This document shows positions 1-9,004 of a stretch of DNA of 30,308 bases, in pieces (within the stretch, counting starts at the first letter, position 1; each line of letters begins with the position of its first letter). This stretch comes from a virus. The position numbers were made by a program, and so were the translations under genes. The stretch covers positions 1 through 30,308 of the IMG/VR virus record IMGVR_UViG_3300042294_000134; one strand, given 5' to 3'. The notes beneath the pieces were generated by a model, which was given only the letters and a program-made list of their open reading frames with translations, had not been told where the DNA came from and ran no database searches.

Positions 1-36
1 TGTCGGGAAGCAGTTGCCGACGGTTTATTTTGGTTG

Positions 37-46
37 CCCTCCTTTT
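37..46 (-). promoter_or_regulatory. Shine-Dalgarno-like site for a gene leaving the window on the left
   Basis: Read on the minus strand, positions 46-37 give AAAAGGAGGG, a very strong ribosome binding site just after the end of the 2094-residue gene. No ATG, GTG or TTG follows at normal spacing before the window ends. The open frame with the best spacing starts at an ATA codon (28-26) and reads I-N-R-R-Q-L-L-P-D to the edge; an in-frame CTG lies at 13-11. I infer that another gene of the same operon starts here, but its start codon is unresolved. Confidence 0.4.
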
Positions 47-75
47 ACCCCCGGCTAATCCCCGGGGGTTTTTTT
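47..75 (+). terminator. Rho-independent terminator oriented for plus-strand transcripts
   Basis: An 8-bp GC-rich stem (47-54 pairing with 62-69) encloses a 7-base loop and is followed on the plus strand by seven T residues (69-75). This is a textbook intrinsic terminator for rightward transcription. On the minus strand, the sense strand of all genes here, the hairpin is followed by A residues rather than U, so it should not stop the leftward operon. The T-tract overlaps the TAA stop codon (74-76) of the 2094-residue gene. It probably ends a rightward transcript that starts left of the window. Confidence 0.75.
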
Positions 76-3000
76 ATTTCGCCGCTTCTCTTTCGAGCTT
101 CTCACGAGAGGATTCAAGCAACTGTTCCAAGTATGGGTAGAACTTCTTGTCCACATCAAACCCACGATCGGCCTTAGCACGCTTAGATATACGCGCTTGA
201 ACTAACTTGCTCAAATCTGCACCATCAATCCTAGCTTGTGGGTTACGCGCACCAAACGCGATTAGTTTTTCCAGTGCGTCATCAAAGGCTTCGTCATCGC
301 CTCGTGTAGCTTCTAGGTCAACACGATTAACGAGCTTGCCTTTTTCAATTATCACTTTAGCTTTAAGTGCGTTGGCTTTGAAGTTAGCTTCTTGCGCAGA
401 GGCCAAACCTGTAGTCCGTGCACCGGCTGCTTGAGCAAGTAGTTGCGCCTTTGTAAACTCTTCAGGCTCTCTAATAACCGCGCCTGTACTTGTTGTAGCA
501 CCTTCTTCGCTATACCGAACCGCAGTCAACGGCTGACGCAAAGCGGCGGGGAGAAGTCTTTCCAAGCCTTGCATGGTTTTACCCTCTTGCAGTAGCCGGA
601 TAGCTGAAGGTATTTGATTTAATGTCAAACTAGCAAACGGCCCTGCCAACGACAATGCGTATTCCCGCACTGTGTCTTCAAGAGTGCGTTGCTCTTTTAA
701 GTCTGGGAACCACATGTTATTCATCGACAAGCTATTAGACATGTTGTAGCCCGAGATAGTGTCAATCAAACCGGAGTCAATGATGTCACTGATTTTGTTT
801 CCACCAATCTGAGCTTCACCAAAGAACTCAGGAATAAACACACTGCGGAACCAGAACTCAAGGTCGCGCTCTTCTAACGGGTCTTCATCATCTTCATCGC
901 GCATTGAATTGATAATGCCTTGGATAGCACCCATAGCCGCACTGATACCCGGGACACCAACGTAGCCAGCTAACAAGCCAGACATAAACAAAGTGCCAAA
1001 CAATTGAGTAGCCGCTTCTTTCTTAGCCGCCGCATCCATACCAGCCATAGCACGATAGCCATTACGGGTTAGGTATGTAGTTACGAAAAGAGGGAAAGTC
1101 TTAAATTGCAATAGCGTACGACCGGCTGGGCCGCGCATCATGCGTGGACGGTTTTGCTCAGAGAAGTTACCAAGAGCATCGTAAGTATCCTTAACCGCTT
1201 GTTCGACCGCGTCATCAAAAGATAGTTGATTTGGCCCGGGCTTACGGCTCAAACGGAACGAGGTCATAAACATGACTTCACGGTTCAAACGCTCAACGTG
1301 GTGGAACAAGCCACCCATCATGTTAGTTGCAGTCTTCCACGCACCAGAGTATTTAGTTGACGGAGTCTTGCGGCGATCCATCAAATCATAGGCCATCGTG
1401 ATCTCACTGACACCACGGTCTGTCATTGCTTCAATAGCCCGTTGCTCTTCCTCATTCATCTTAACGCGACGGGAGTTTGCCAAGGACACTTGACTGAGTT
1501 TTCCATCTTTATCAATAACGCCGACGTCGTTGAAGACCAACATCATTTTGCCCATCTCAGCAACTACACCGGCGGGACTGTGGCGAGACATAAGGACAGG
1601 TGCGCCAAAAATAGGCAACGAAGAAAACTGAACAACAGCAGTCTTCACAGAAGTCATAAAGTACAGGAACGCTGTTTTGTTAGCAACGTTAGCCGCACCT
1701 TGCGCAAAAGAATCTACCGCAGGTGGGTAAACATCCAACTGAACACGCTCACCTAACTCGTTGACCAGCATCTCCAATTTATCTTTATCAGGGTTGCCCT
1801 TGAGACTTTCTTTGGCAGCATCAACTTCACGAAGCATTACTGGGCCGTACTTTAACCGCGAAAGTTGGTTGGCCATATTGGTGGAAGACGTAATAAAGTT
1901 GCGCAGTGCGTCACCCGAGAAACCAGCAGTGCCTTTACGATGGATAAACTGACGACGGAAACTCTGCTCCGGCATCGTAGTCAAGTACAACTGATAGATT
2001 TGATCCTTAAGCGCCTCGGCATCGACTTCACTCATGCCGTCACCAATCAACTCAAAGATTTGTTTTAGTAAAGGCGCAGTGTCGTTAGTCGTACTTTTAT
2101 CGCGCAAACCTTTTAAGTCGTTGCCGGTTTCAATATCCTCATCGGCCTTCATCTCAGACAGACTGCGGGTGTCACCTTCTTTTTGTAAGTCACGAACACG
2201 CTGACGCATAAACAATTCACGGTCGGCTACGCTCTCAAACATGTAGAACTCTTTCTTTTTGCCAGAGCCAACACGCAACCAGTAGTCACCGTAACGCATC
2301 AATGGGAAGTATGGAGATAGACCCTTAGCCGTCTCGTACATCTTCTTAATCTCAGCCATTAGCTTGCCCTTGGGTGTATCAGGGTCAGCGGCATCACCGG
2401 GGATCTTCATTGCATCTATGCGGGCATTGAGCAACAAGCGGTACAAGTCAAAGTTAGATTTATAGTAGTCGCGCACATCAACGTAGATTTCTTTGGCTGT
2501 ATCGCTCAGGCCATCCCACATCTTGTTAAGTGTAGCGTCTTTCTTGTTTGTAGCAGGGTCAATGCTCTTGTCCGTGGCGTAGTGCATCACAGCAGATAAT
2601 TCAGCAAGTTCATTCTTCTTGCCTTTAATAAGTTTGCCGTACAAACCGGGTTGTACATTAAGCCATTTGTTTACTACATCTGAAGCACCACCAAGCATCT
2701 TCATGCGCATAGCACTCATATCTTCCATTGCACGCCATGTTTTGTCCATGTGTTTAATGCCAAGATTAGTGCCCCACTCAGCCAATATGTTGGTTTGAAT
2801 AGAAGGCATCAACGCTTTTAGTTTTGTTACGTTTAGCCCGTACCACATAGACGCAAGAGTGTCCAAGAAAATCTGCGGGTCGCGTAGCTTAACCATTGTG
2901 TCAATGCCGTCGACTACATCTTGCGCTTCTTTGCTGCGCAGGATTTTTTTCTCAGCAGCGGTAATCTTTTTAGCGTTGGCGTTGGCCTTAGCTTTAGCTT

Positions 3001-6000
3001 TAGACGCAGAAACTTTCTCGCCACGACCTTCACGGACTGCGTTGGCTTTGTCAGCCTTAACAATCATCTTCATTGTCGGCGTCAGCTTAGCCGTCAAGAT
3101 TTCATCCGTAACAAGAATTAAGTCAGACAGAGCATTGATGGAGTCAAGCCCCATGCCAAGCAGTTCACGGATTGCGTCTACAAATTGGTTGAACAGACCT
3201 GTGTCTTCCTCAAAGCCATAAGCGCCCATCAGGAACTTTTGAAAATAGGGGTCGGTCATGCCGTAAGAAACAAACTCGTGCGGGTTGCTAAACACACCAG
3301 ACACAGTCTTCAGATAGTAAATATCCGTGGGCAGTTCGCCCAAGTTAGACAGTCGGTTGTACTCATCCTTTGCGTTGTTCATCACGTCAAGGAGTTTGTT
3401 GTACGCACGAGTTAACTTAGCGTCACCTGAGAACCCACGTTGAACCGCAAGAAGAGCTAGCTCAAGTTTTTGTTGCGTTGCAGCATGCAGTAACTCATGC
3501 AGTACTGTGGTGTTATTGATACCTTGGAAGTCACCCGCGCTAGAACCGCGCACGTAGATAATCTTTTCACCGGTAGCTGTGTTCTCAAAATACACACCAC
3601 GAGCACGGGAGTTGTCATTGCCCCAAGCCTCTTGATGGCGGGACAGTTGTTCTGGTAGGGGGTCGGTCTCTTCAACTACAACAAACTTAACACCATTGAC
3701 CAGTCCACGAAGGCGCTTGGCCAAGAACTTTTGCATGCCAGTTCCCGTCTTAATGACTTGACCCACAGCTTGCGCGGCGTTCTTAGCTTTCTTAAACCCT
3801 TCGTCTGCGGCTTCGACTTCTTCGTTACTTGCAGAGCTTTTGTTTACGCGCTCTTGAGATTTGTACTTGCGCCCAGCCTGCACATCGTCATAGTCTCTTT
3901 GAGAAATCTTTGTGCGATCAGCAAGTGCGGCTTTGACCCGTTTACCCAGAGCAGTACCACGGTGCTTAGTTTCCAAGTCCATCATTGCATTGATGGTGTC
4001 TCGCTTAAGCGCACGCTTCTCGTCTTGGGCAACTGTTAAATCTAAGTCGTCGGCAAACTTAGTCTCGTCAACAGGGGTAGCGGCTTCTTCCAGTTGGGTC
4101 TGAAGTTTAGGTAGAGCACGCTCGCCCTTCATGTACTCAGCACGGCCTTCGGTACGAGCTTTTTCTTTCTCCGCACGCTTCTCTTCAGTAATGTCAGCCT
4201 TTGGCCGACCACGTTGCTTGCCGGTTACTGCTCCGGCTGCTGGTGCTTTTTGTCCTTCTTCTTTTGTTTGGACGGTTTTAGGGGTCTTAGTGCCAACGTC
4301 GGCTCCTTTAGTTTCTACAAGGGTTTTCTTTGCTACTTCTCTAGCGGCATCAAGTTCATCAAGTTGTTGAATAGCAGCATCAAATTTAGCTGAAGCCTCA
4401 TTACGCTTGGCTTCTAAAGTTTTTACAGCTTCGTATTTTTTGTCTGAATCATAGTTACCGTTTTCATCAAGAACTAACGGTTTGCCATTGTCGTCTAAAA
4501 CGTCTGCTGCGCGAACACTATCTAAATCAATTAGTTTGTCTAATAGAGCCGAGCTTTCTTCGCTTGCTTCATCAAGCTGTTTAAGAAATTCATTTCGTTT
4601 TTCATAATACTTTACAGTGTCCGTTATATCTGCGTCTGTTACTGCAACGGGCTTAGCTCTTTCTCTTTCAACAGGCTTTGCAACATCCGCTCTAACAGGA
4701 ACCACTCCATCTCGTTTAGCTTCTCCAACTCCTGTGGTGGCGGGAACGTTGTCGGCTGATTGTGCAGGTAGCGCAGGGCTCTCTCCACCTGCTTTACTGA
4801 TAGGTTCTGTAACATCTTTTGCTCCCTCTTCAATAGGCGCATTTGCTTCCTCAATCTCGTTACGCGCTAGTGTAGCGGCGTCTTCGGGCATGTAGCCCCG
4901 CTTCTTGTATTTTGCTACAAGTGCTTCAAGCTCTGGGGAGGGCGCAGGTTGTACTTCTGGAGTTACTTCAGTAGGAGCAGCTTCCGATACCACCGTAGGG
5001 GGCGCAGGTTGTACCTCTGCCGCAGGTTGTTCTTCTACCGCAGGCTTCATGCGTTTAGCTAAAGCATCTTTGAGTGCTTGGCGCTTATTAACAGGAGCTA
5101 GGGGGGTTTCTTCTTCTACCGTCCATGGGTCTAAAGTAGGTTCAACTTTTTCCGTAACAGGTGCTTCAGCTTTTGGTGTTGCAGCTACACGCAGTGCGCC
5201 CATACCAGCGGTTGGGCCAAGAGAACCAGCGGCTTCGGCGAGTCCAGATTCCAAAACATCTTTGGCGGTCTCCATTGTGGCAAACTTATCGCGCTCGCCA
5301 ACATTAACTTTACCCGCAATTTGCGCGGCTTCTTGAGCGCTACCAGCTACAAACTCTTGCCCAGCTTGTTTAGGCAGTTCTTTAATAGCTTCTTTGGCCG
5401 CACCCCTACGGCCCATGCCTTGGATTGAGCTCTTAATGCCTTGCTTAGCAATAGAAGCGGCAGGGCCAAGCACTGTATCTAGTGCACCAGAAGCTACAGC
5501 AATGGCTGTGTTTACATCGTTAGTTTCTTGTAGCCTTTGAGCTACACGAGCGGCTCTTTGCTCAGGCGGTAGGGTTTGCAGTTCCTTGGCCAGTGCATCT
5601 AGACGATTGTTAACCGCCTCGGTATAACCCATACCCGTGCCGACAGTTAGCAGACCCGGTTGTTTTGCGGTAATAGCGGCAATGATAGAAGGTATAGCGT
5701 AGACAGCGCCCGAGCCAATGTTTTTAGACAGCCAATTACCAAAGTCTGCGGCGCTTTCGCTCTCTAGCACTTTCTCTTGGCGGCCTTCGTATTTCTTACC
5801 TTCACGCTTGTATTGCTCAAGTAAACCAAGAGAGGTGTTTACAAATGTTTGATCTTTGGTTAGGTCATTATTAATTGCTTGACGCAGTCGGCCACGCACC
5901 TCTGGGTTAGAGGCAAAATACATACGTGCTTGTGGGTCACGAGGTAACTCGTTAGGAGATTTAATTTCCCCTTTATCAATCTTGTCCAGCAACTCTAAGC

Positions 6001-6358
6001 GTTGGATGGTGTTACCAAGAACTTCAGCACTACCGGCTAATTTAAACTGCTCAACCGAGCTTGGGATGCCAACAGTAGCCGCGCCAACTGCGCCTTTTTT
6101 AGCTTCTTCAAGAGGAGAAAAACTTCTGTCAGGCTCCGCTTTAGGCACGGGTGGGGGCAAGAAAGGCTGAGCCGCTGGCGTTTGCTGTACTGGTTGCGCA
6201 GGTTTTACAAAACGCTCCATCTGCTGGGGCGTCATTTGTTGCGTAGGGGCAACGGCAGGGGCAGCGGCAATAGGAGTTTCAGACGCAACTTCCCAGCCAG
6301 AACTATCGGCTGCACCGACTGGAGTTTCGGAAACAACCGACCATTCGTCTTTTGCCAT
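74..6358 (-). CDS. Giant polyvalent phage protein with zincin-like HELLH motif and LPD38-like C-terminal region (2094 aa)
   Basis: This is the last complete gene of the operon. Residues 1-90 are Pro/Ala-rich and contain a doubled WSVVSETPV / WEVASETPI motif. Residues ~205-395 form a Gly/Ala-rich, partly hydrophobic module resembling one in the 1946-residue protein. Residues ~400-870 are low-complexity Lys/Glu/Ala sequence, likely disordered or coiled. HELLH lies at 954-958 in TTVLHELLHAAT, and a Glu near 1028 (NPHEF) could be the third zinc ligand. The C-terminal half, particularly ~1680-1860 (NREVMFMTSFRL, TFPLFVTTYLTRNGYRAMAG), resembles the large polyvalent protein-associated domain LPD38. 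Family knowledge: such phage proteins are multi-domain and are thought to be packaged and delivered with the DNA. Inference: an ejected virion protein with a possible peptidase activity. The start ATG follows the previous stop after one base, and an internal start is unlikely given the doubled N-terminal motif. Confidence 0.75.
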   Translation of the reverse strand: MAKDEWSVVSETPVGAADSSGWEVASETPIAAAPAVAPTQQMTPQQMERFVKPAQPVQQTPAAQPFLPPPVPKAEPDRSFSPLEEAKKGAVGAATVGIPSSVEQFKLAGSAEVLGNTIQRLELLDKIDKGEIKSPNELPRDPQARMYFASNPEVRGRLRQAINNDLTKDQTFVNTSLGLLEQYKREGKKYEGRQEKVLESESAADFGNWLSKNIGSGAVYAIPSIIAAITAKQPGLLTVGTGMGYTEAVNNRLDALAKELQTLPPEQRAARVAQRLQETNDVNTAIAVASGALDTVLGPAASIAKQGIKSSIQGMGRRGAAKEAIKELPKQAGQEFVAGSAQEAAQIAGKVNVGERDKFATMETAKDVLESGLAEAAGSLGPTAGMGALRVAATPKAEAPVTEKVEPTLDPWTVEEETPLAPVNKRQALKDALAKRMKPAVEEQPAAEVQPAPPTVVSEAAPTEVTPEVQPAPSPELEALVAKYKKRGYMPEDAATLARNEIEEANAPIEEGAKDVTEPISKAGGESPALPAQSADNVPATTGVGEAKRDGVVPVRADVAKPVERERAKPVAVTDADITDTVKYYEKRNEFLKQLDEASEESSALLDKLIDLDSVRAADVLDDNGKPLVLDENGNYDSDKKYEAVKTLEAKRNEASAKFDAAIQQLDELDAAREVAKKTLVETKGADVGTKTPKTVQTKEEGQKAPAAGAVTGKQRGRPKADITEEKRAEKEKARTEGRAEYMKGERALPKLQTQLEEAATPVDETKFADDLDLTVAQDEKRALKRDTINAMMDLETKHRGTALGKRVKAALADRTKISQRDYDDVQAGRKYKSQERVNKSSASNEEVEAADEGFKKAKNAAQAVGQVIKTGTGMQKFLAKRLRGLVNGVKFVVVEETDPLPEQLSRHQEAWGNDNSRARGVYFENTATGEKIIYVRGSSAGDFQGINNTTVLHELLHAATQQKLELALLAVQRGFSGDAKLTRAYNKLLDVMNNAKDEYNRLSNLGELPTDIYYLKTVSGVFSNPHEFVSYGMTDPYFQKFLMGAYGFEEDTGLFNQFVDAIRELLGMGLDSINALSDLILVTDEILTAKLTPTMKMIVKADKANAVREGRGEKVSASKAKAKANANAKKITAAEKKILRSKEAQDVVDGIDTMVKLRDPQIFLDTLASMWYGLNVTKLKALMPSIQTNILAEWGTNLGIKHMDKTWRAMEDMSAMRMKMLGGASDVVNKWLNVQPGLYGKLIKGKKNELAELSAVMHYATDKSIDPATNKKDATLNKMWDGLSDTAKEIYVDVRDYYKSNFDLYRLLLNARIDAMKIPGDAADPDTPKGKLMAEIKKMYETAKGLSPYFPLMRYGDYWLRVGSGKKKEFYMFESVADRELFMRQRVRDLQKEGDTRSLSEMKADEDIETGNDLKGLRDKSTTNDTAPLLKQIFELIGDGMSEVDAEALKDQIYQLYLTTMPEQSFRRQFIHRKGTAGFSGDALRNFITSSTNMANQLSRLKYGPVMLREVDAAKESLKGNPDKDKLEMLVNELGERVQLDVYPPAVDSFAQGAANVANKTAFLYFMTSVKTAVVQFSSLPIFGAPVLMSRHSPAGVVAEMGKMMLVFNDVGVIDKDGKLSQVSLANSRRVKMNEEEQRAIEAMTDRGVSEITMAYDLMDRRKTPSTKYSGAWKTATNMMGGLFHHVERLNREVMFMTSFRLSRKPGPNQLSFDDAVEQAVKDTYDALGNFSEQNRPRMMRGPAGRTLLQFKTFPLFVTTYLTRNGYRAMAGMDAAAKKEAATQLFGTLFMSGLLAGYVGVPGISAAMGAIQGIINSMRDEDDEDPLEERDLEFWFRSVFIPEFFGEAQIGGNKISDIIDSGLIDTISGYNMSNSLSMNNMWFPDLKEQRTLEDTVREYALSLAGPFASLTLNQIPSAIRLLQEGKTMQGLERLLPAALRQPLTAVRYSEEGATTSTGAVIREPEEFTKAQLLAQAAGARTTGLASAQEANFKANALKAKVIIEKGKLVNRVDLEATRGDDEAFDDALEKLIAFGARNPQARIDGADLSKLVQARISKRAKADRGFDVDKKFYPYLEQLLESSREKLEREAAK

Positions 6359-6359
6359 A

Positions 6360-8048
6360 TTATTTCACTTGTACTGGTTGACCGTTCTTAAGAGTCCAAG
6401 TTTGCCCGTTTCCAAACTTTGTTGCAACACCTTCTTTTAACTTACTTACAGGCGGCGTGCTTGAAACGGCTGGAGCGGCAGCAGGGGCTGGAGAGTCGGC
6501 AGGGGCTGGCGCATTACCTCCAGACATTACAGTTGGCGCTATTCCAAACTCATTTTTAATTTGGTTTTTAAGTTTAGCAATACCCGCCGCATATTCAGTT
6601 GGGTTCTTTTTGCGCATCTTGCGCAGGTCTGAATATTCTGGGGTGTAGTATCTTTCAAGGAATTCTTGATTGGCTTTTTCAACTTTGCTAACTTCTACAC
6701 GATTTGTACTAGCTGATTTGCTTAAACGATCTTGAGCTATATTCATAGCCCGCTTGCGTGTATTTGCGTCGTCAGGTTCGCCTTCAGCAATCAAAGCAGC
6801 TAATTCAATCTCGTAAGATGTACCCAAGTCAGTGGGTTTCTTTGCACCACCAGCGCCTTTATTTTTGGCTCTTTCTTTTGCAGATTGAATTTGAGCGTCG
6901 GCCATAATTTGGCTCTTAATAACACCAAGGTTACCGGAAAGAGCTTTACCAACAAGGTTGCTCTTAGCCACGTCCAAGTCTTTAGCAATCTTAGCCAAAT
7001 CAGAATCAAGTTTTTGTTCTGCTTTAATGTCACCACTTTTCTGAGCTTGACGCAAAGCTTGAACTTTGTACTGCGCTTCGTTAAGAAGCTCATCTACTTT
7101 AATACCTTCTTGGCGCAAGTTAGTTTCTTCGCCCATGAATTTTTCAGTAGCGTTCATGCGGCTGCGAGCTAATGCACCAATTCCACCCATACCTGTTTGA
7201 CCACGAGTTGCATCGCTGTAATCAAGCAGAGCTCTAGGCGTTATAAATTCTTTGCTTTTATCGAGGTTTGCTTGTCGTTGCGCGCGATCCGCTAATTTAG
7301 CTTCTTTTAATGAGGCGAGACCTTCTAAATAGCCTTTACCAACTGGGCCTTCATCAACGCCGTAATCTTTTCTTGCAGTTAATTCTTCTTCAATTTTTGC
7401 GGTTGAACGAACAGGACGTGCACCCGCTTTCATACGCGCTTCAAACTGAGGTTGGAGTCGGCGAAGTTCTGCTGCCGCGTCATACTCAGCGGCATTACTA
7501 AGAGTGCCTGACTCCACGCTATCTTCATCATCTTCTTCAACTTCTTGATCGCCGTCTGCACCACTGAAAGCAACAATGCCGCCTGAGCCGTACTCAAACA
7601 TGCGCGGGTCAACAGGAACACCCATCAAACCACCACCCGCCGCCATACGAACGGGTTGCGCACCTTGAGGTGCTTGTTGGGGCATTGGCTGTTGTGGTTG
7701 AGGCTGTTGTTGACGCACTGGTTGAGGAATACCGGGAGGCACTGCTCGTTGCGCGGCTCCAGCTTGCTGAGCCATTTGCTGCATACCTTGTTGCTGTTGT
7801 CCTTGCTGCAATGCACCAATACCCATACTTTGCAGGGCTTGCTTAGGTAGGCTTTCGTTTAAAGGTTCAGCAGGGGGTTGCGCTTGTTGCGTCGACTGTA
7901 TCTCTTTATTGATTTCGCTAATACGAGCAAGCGCCATAAACGGAGGCACTTGGGGGTTACCACCTTGAGCCGCTGACGTCAAATACTGGATTGACTCGGG
8001 TAAAGGGGGCAGCTTATTTAGCCTGCTTTGTACTTCCATTAAGTTCAT
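6360..8048 (-). CDS. Gln/Pro-rich, coiled virion-associated protein (562 aa), function unknown
   Basis: I do not recognise a named family. Residues ~50-130 are extremely rich in Gln, Pro and Ala. They are followed by short glycine motifs (RMAAGGGLMGV, YGSGGIVAFSG) like those in other proteins of this operon, then an acidic stretch (about 165-180). The remainder (~190-480) is charged and helical and looks coiled. The C-terminus is Ala/Pro-rich and ends in a compact GNGQTWTLKNGQPVQVK segment. The gene starts 11 bases after the previous stop, with an AAGGTGG ribosome site ahead of ATG; a second in-frame ATG three codons on is possible. Lying between the ejection-type proteins and the 2094-residue protein, it is plausibly an internal virion protein; this is inferred from position only. 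Confidence 0.65.
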   Translation of the reverse strand: MNLMEVQSRLNKLPPLPESIQYLTSAAQGGNPQVPPFMALARISEINKEIQSTQQAQPPAEPLNESLPKQALQSMGIGALQQGQQQQGMQQMAQQAGAAQRAVPPGIPQPVRQQQPQPQQPMPQQAPQGAQPVRMAAGGGLMGVPVDPRMFEYGSGGIVAFSGADGDQEVEEDDEDSVESGTLSNAAEYDAAAELRRLQPQFEARMKAGARPVRSTAKIEEELTARKDYGVDEGPVGKGYLEGLASLKEAKLADRAQRQANLDKSKEFITPRALLDYSDATRGQTGMGGIGALARSRMNATEKFMGEETNLRQEGIKVDELLNEAQYKVQALRQAQKSGDIKAEQKLDSDLAKIAKDLDVAKSNLVGKALSGNLGVIKSQIMADAQIQSAKERAKNKGAGGAKKPTDLGTSYEIELAALIAEGEPDDANTRKRAMNIAQDRLSKSASTNRVEVSKVEKANQEFLERYYTPEYSDLRKMRKKNPTEYAAGIAKLKNQIKNEFGIAPTVMSGGNAPAPADSPAPAAAPAVSSTPPVSKLKEGVATKFGNGQTWTLKNGQPVQVK

Positions 8049-8059
8049 GCTGCCACCTT

Positions 8060-8995
8060 TTATTTAGGAATCAAACCAAGATCTTTAAGCGTCTGCTCAA
8101 CGCTAGGCAAACTACCAGTAATCTCGGCTAGCTGACCCATACCGGATTTACCTAATGGGCTATTAGTTACAGTAGAGATAGGCAGACCTTGCAACATAGA
8201 CTGCAAGTATTGTGTTTGCTTCATTGGGTAGTCGCGCTGAGCTAAGAACTCATTGTAGTCGGCAGTGATACCTTCTTGCTCAATACCACGTTGTGCTTGA
8301 CCCGCATTGGCCATCATATTGGTAAGATCTTTAGCTTGACCCATCTCAGTATTAAATTGACCCATACCCTTGTCGTACGCACTTGCGTACCCTTGGCCGA
8401 TTGCTTTGTTCTGCTCTTGCAACAAATTGCGGTTAGCTTCAGATTCCATAATGGCTTGACGACCGCCGCCATAACCACCAGCTTGAGTCATCTTAGCTAA
8501 GCCGGGCTGCATATTAATCTGTGACTGCCTGCGTAGTTCTTCCAACTGTGGGTTAAGCACGGACTGCAAGTACGGGTTCATGTACTGAGAAGCAATACCC
8601 GGAGTACCAGCACCTGTTGCGCCAGTAGTTCCAGTGTTTAATCCAGCAATACCTGCACCCGCACCTGTACCTGTACCAATAGCGCCGGGGGTATAAGCAT
8701 TAGTACCCATAGTTGGCGGTTGATATGCGCTAGTAGAACTAAAGCTTTGACCTAATTGAGTAGGAAACGCGAGATTACCCAAACCTTTAAACACGTTGCT
8801 TTGCAGGCCAGACTCACCAGCCGTCATTGGGCCTTGATAGGTTTGATAAGGTGAGTTGGCAATAGCTTGAGCTTGGCCAAGCATGTTTGTTACATACGGG
8901 CCTATGTAACTAGACAGAGTTTGTTCTGAAGTACCACCAGCAGCGGGCAATGCCGAGGCCGCTGTGCCTCCTGTATTTGTTAAGGGGGTAGCCAT
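8060..8995 (-). CDS. Conserved virion-associated protein of podovirus-like phages (311 aa), function unknown
   Basis: The protein begins with a Gly/Thr/Ala-rich segment. Its middle has the block IASQYMNPYLQSVLNPQLEE (about 137-156) followed by GGYGGGRQAIMESEANRNLL (about 173-192) and a helical region with many Gln. I associate these blocks, from memory, with unannotated proteins near the internal virion proteins of aquatic phages; no function is established. There is no signal peptide or membrane segment. The long Gln/Glu helices suggest oligomerisation. The start is well supported: an AAGGAA ribosome site lies just before ATG and the previous stop is nine bases away. By context it may be a T7 gp14/15-type internal or ejection protein, but I see no sequence similarity that would prove this. 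Confidence 0.65.
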   Translation of the reverse strand: MATPLTNTGGTAASALPAAGGTSEQTLSSYIGPYVTNMLGQAQAIANSPYQTYQGPMTAGESGLQSNVFKGLGNLAFPTQLGQSFSSTSAYQPPTMGTNAYTPGAIGTGTGAGAGIAGLNTGTTGATGAGTPGIASQYMNPYLQSVLNPQLEELRRQSQINMQPGLAKMTQAGGYGGGRQAIMESEANRNLLQEQNKAIGQGYASAYDKGMGQFNTEMGQAKDLTNMMANAGQAQRGIEQEGITADYNEFLAQRDYPMKQTQYLQSMLQGLPISTVTNSPLGKSGMGQLAEITGSLPSVEQTLKDLGLIPK

Positions 8996-9004
8996 AGTCG
9001 TTCC

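Noticed and set aside
2-31. Second plus-strand terminator (GTCGG/CCGAC hairpin followed by T-rich bases)
   Set aside because: Only five base pairs with a ten-base loop; too weak to call beside the strong hairpin at 47-75.
1-57. C-terminal end of a plus-strand gene (frame ending TAA at 56-58)
   Set aside because: The open frame is only 18 codons within the window and cannot be told from chance, although the plus-strand terminator makes such a gene possible.
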